A stretch of 64,000 nt of DNA from Algibacter luteus (GTDB lineage: Bacteria > Bacteroidota > Bacteroidia > Flavobacteriales > Flavobacteriaceae). The notes below the pieces were generated by a model. It was not told where the DNA came from, ran no database searches, and saw nothing but the letters and a program-made list of their open reading frames with translations. Positions 62,210 through 64,000 of this stretch are shown piece by piece. Made by a program: the position numbers and the translations under genes. Location of the stretch: positions 99,197-163,196 of the forward strand of contig NZ_FQYK01000006.1 of the NCBI RefSeq assembly GCF_900141715.1, given 5' to 3'. Within the stretch, counting starts at the first letter, position 1. Every line of letters starts with the position of its first letter.

Positions 62210-64000
62210 CTAATGCTTAATAAGTTTTACAATTTTAGTAGCATTACCTTGAGTAACTGTTACAAAATATAATCCAGCTTCCAGCGTTGCCCCAATTTTA
62301 TAATCCCTATTTGGAATACCCGTTTTAAAGGAAACTAATCTGTTATTTAAATCAAAAACCTGGATATACATTTTATCAACCGTGTTTTTAGATTTTAATT
62401 TAAGAATAAAGTAATCGTCCGATGGATTTGGCCATGATACTAATTCTAAGCTGTCAAATAACTCCTCTGCTAATGGTTCTGTAGCCTTACTACTAGTATT
62501 ACCTAAACTAAATCCACTATGGACTTTAAGATTCCCCCCTGTAAGTTGCAATTCATCTGTAGCAATTCCAGTCCAATTACTTGAGTAAAGAAGTTCTCCT
62601 GACCCTTCATCGGTTAAATTAAATGCAATCGTATCAAATTCACCTGGTTCTCCTCTATCGGTCATATCTACTTTTAAAATTAGATTACCCCCTAAAGAAA
62701 TTGTGTTTAAAGGATCTGTAATGTCTTTTAAATTAGATTTTGTTATGAATGTAGCAAATTGTGCATCTTCATCTGAAACATCAACACCTAAAGATTGTAC
62801 GGCGTTACTTTTAATTTGATACACGTGTATAATGCCGTCATTCTCTAGTCTTCTAAAAATGACATTCATATGCCCTTTCAATTTATTTCCTTTTTTATTA
62901 TACTTCACATTAAAACCAAAATTTGTTTTCAAGCCATCGGTTGAAGCATATTCACCAGCTGAAGCATTTGGTAATATGTAACCACCACCAGTGATGAAAT
63001 CTCCTGTTGGAATATAAATAGTAACAACCGTATCATCTTCACTAGAATTTCTAATATAAAAACCAGTATCAACAATAATTCCTATTGTAAATGATTCGGA
63101 TGTGTTATTTCCAGATATTGAAGTTGCCCATTCGTAGCTTACTGTACCCGTTACTGGGTCTATCAAATCGTTAACATCTAACCAACCAGAATCAAAAGTG
63201 CCTTCTCTATCTACAAACTTTAATCTTGCATTCAAAATATCTCCTTGGTATGGATCATAAAGCGTATTGCTAGGATTAATTGTAATATCCTGAATATTAG
63301 CACTAAGAATTACTGTAGTGCTTGTGCTATTAGCATTCGGTGTTGCCTGAAGCGATTGCCCCGTATAATTTACAATGGCATCTTCTTGAGTAATATCGAA
63401 ATATTTGTTATCACTGCTACCAAGGTAACTAGCATCTTCAGTAAATTCAGCATTTACTGTATATATACCTGCTGGATCCTGAGTTAAAATTAAAGTTGTA
63501 GAAGCTTCACCACTTGTATTAGTGACTGCCGTTGTTGATTGTGACCCGATAGTGAATGTTATTGTTTTTCCTTGGACACCATCTCCAGATACATCATCAG
63601 TTAAGGTTGCAGATAAATCGACGCTATCCGAATATTGCTCAACTAAATCGCCATTATATGTTAATGTTGTTGGGCGTTTTATTACTTCAACAATTGTTGT
63701 GCAATCAGAGTCATTTCCATTAACATCTAACGCCGTCCAACTCATTGTATTTGTTCCTAAAGATAATTGGACTCCATCCATTAAAGACCCACTTGAACTA
63801 GGTGAGCCACCTGTATAAGTAATTGAAGCAATTTCACAATTATCTGTAGCCGTTGCATCAAACTCTGTTCCATCTACAGTGTAGTATGTTTGATAAGGGT
63901 CAATAAATCGCGTATCATTTGATGCACAAGTAATTATTGGTTTAATCTTATCTTCTACTGTTACCGTAGCTGTTTCACTGTTTACGTTACCATGAATATC
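62210..64000 (-). CDS. Large secreted protein with HYR/Ig-like repeats and T9SS sorting domain (N-terminus beyond window)
   Basis: Open from the window edge for 596 codons on the minus strand; the Met at 63781 is internal, because the frame continues upstream through a second Ig/HYR-like segment (DNCEIASITYTGGSP, ASNDTRFIDPY). Domains seen: HYR-like, an Ig-like segment of the invasin/BIG_3 sort (TLTYNGDLVEQYSDSV ... VYTVNAEF), a region with KGHMNVIFRRLENDG, and the C-terminal Por sorting domain (SWPNPSDDYFIL ... LEAGLYFVTVTQGNATKIVKLIKH). It is exported by the type IX system and likely surface-attached. Confidence 0.85.
   Translation of the reverse strand, partial: DIHGNVNSETATVTVEDKIKPIITCASNDTRFIDPYQTYYTVDGTEFDATATDNCEIASITYTGGSPSSSGSLMDGVQLSLGTNTMSWTALDVNGNDSDCTTIVEVIKRPTTLTYNGDLVEQYSDSVDLSATLTDDVSGDGVQGKTITFTIGSQSTTAVTNTSGEASTTLILTQDPAGIYTVNAEFTEDASYLGSSDNKYFDITQEDAIVNYTGQSLQATPNANSTSTTVILSANIQDITINPSNTLYDPYQGDILNARLKFVDREGTFDSGWLDVNDLIDPVTGTVSYEWATSISGNNTSESFTIGIIVDTGFYIRNSSEDDTVVTIYIPTGDFITGGGYILPNASAGEYASTDGLKTNFGFNVKYNKKGNKLKGHMNVIFRRLENDGIIHVYQIKSNAVQSLGVDVSDEDAQFATFITKSNLKDITDPLNTISLGGNLILKVDMTDRGEPGEFDTIAFNLTDEGSGELLYSSNWTGIATDELQLTGGNLKVHSGFSLGNTSSKATEPLAEELFDSLELVSWPNPSDDYFILKLKSKNTVDKMYIQVFDLNNRLVSFKTGIPNRDYKIGATLEAGLYFVTVTQGNATKIVKLIKH

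Noticed and set aside
1..64000. Insertion sequences, prophage, conjugative or defence genes
   Set aside because: I saw no transposase, integrase, phage structural, toxin-antitoxin or restriction gene; all large frames are assigned to chromosomal functions.

Overview
The window reads as the chromosome of a low-GC marine-type Bacteroidota, most likely a member of the Flavobacteriaceae. Evidence for this: TAnnTTTG (-7) promoter elements and no Shine-Dalgarno motifs; a C-terminal type IX secretion (Por) sorting domain; glutamine synthetase III; SPII lipoproteins; and many families typical of the group (DUF3078, DUF4197, DUF4293, DUF3667, DUF1599, FadL/OmpP1, BT_3928-like DoxX). I see no phage, insertion sequence, plasmid, rRNA operon or CRISPR array.

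Layout. 1-2511: 3' part of a fused B12-dependent acyl-CoA mutase (IcmF type), divergent from purU. 3.6-9.4 kb: OmpA protein, thioredoxin/DUF3738 protein, DUF4197 lipoprotein, two tiny ORFs, then pyrF and prfA. 9.4-14.8 kb: class II (B12-dependent) ribonucleotide reductase, DUF3078 protein, purM. 14.9-21.7 kb: a lipoprotein, a divergent pair of unlike glutamine synthetases (GSIII and GSII), a GH130 glycosidase lipoprotein and a Ca/Na antiporter. 22-27.6 kb: BlaI/M56 (BlaR1-like) pair, a 50-residue small protein and a secreted coiled-coil protein with 192-bp tandem repeats. 27.7-32.4 kb: tRNA-Arg and a sulfane-sulfur cluster (Crp/Fnr regulator, two YeeE/YedE half-transporters, TauE/SafE exporter, persulfide dioxygenase-rhodanese, DUF2892, HMA protein). 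32.4-38 kb: a leftward operon DUF1599 - DoxX - ABC permease - TlpA - tpiA - prmA - clpS. 38.1-41.3 kb: folP - lipoprotein - cdaA - DUF3667. 41.3-43.8 kb: truA - ABC exporter. 44-47.5 kb: lipoprotein and DUF2892, a second Crp/Fnr regulator, alcohol dehydrogenase, phosphodiesterase. 47.8-54.5 kb: FKBP isomerase, DUF4293, rho, a YceI - porin - YceI locus, rpsT and tRNA-Glu. 54.7-62 kb: proS, a W/G/N-rich lipoprotein, FadL-type porin, folE, a four-helix-bundle gene, cysS, yidD. 62.2-64 kb: the C-terminal part of a large T9SS-secreted HYR/Ig-like protein running off the window.

Two cross-window patterns are the most interesting. First, palindromes of the form TGAC-N4-GTCA (Crp/Fnr-like) lie upstream of nrdJ, the persulfide dioxygenase gene, a DUF2892 gene next to a Crp/Fnr gene, and the YceI/porin operon. 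In three of the four, the palindrome centre is exactly 29.5 bp from a TAnnTTTG-like -7 element, the geometry of a class II activator. This suggests a small regulon linking anaerobic DNA-precursor synthesis, sulfur handling and envelope proteins. Second, five copies of a roughly 100-bp GC-rich intergenic repeat are dispersed through the window. Four carry a perfect 20-bp palindrome, and one (47.6 kb) looks like the same repeat without it.
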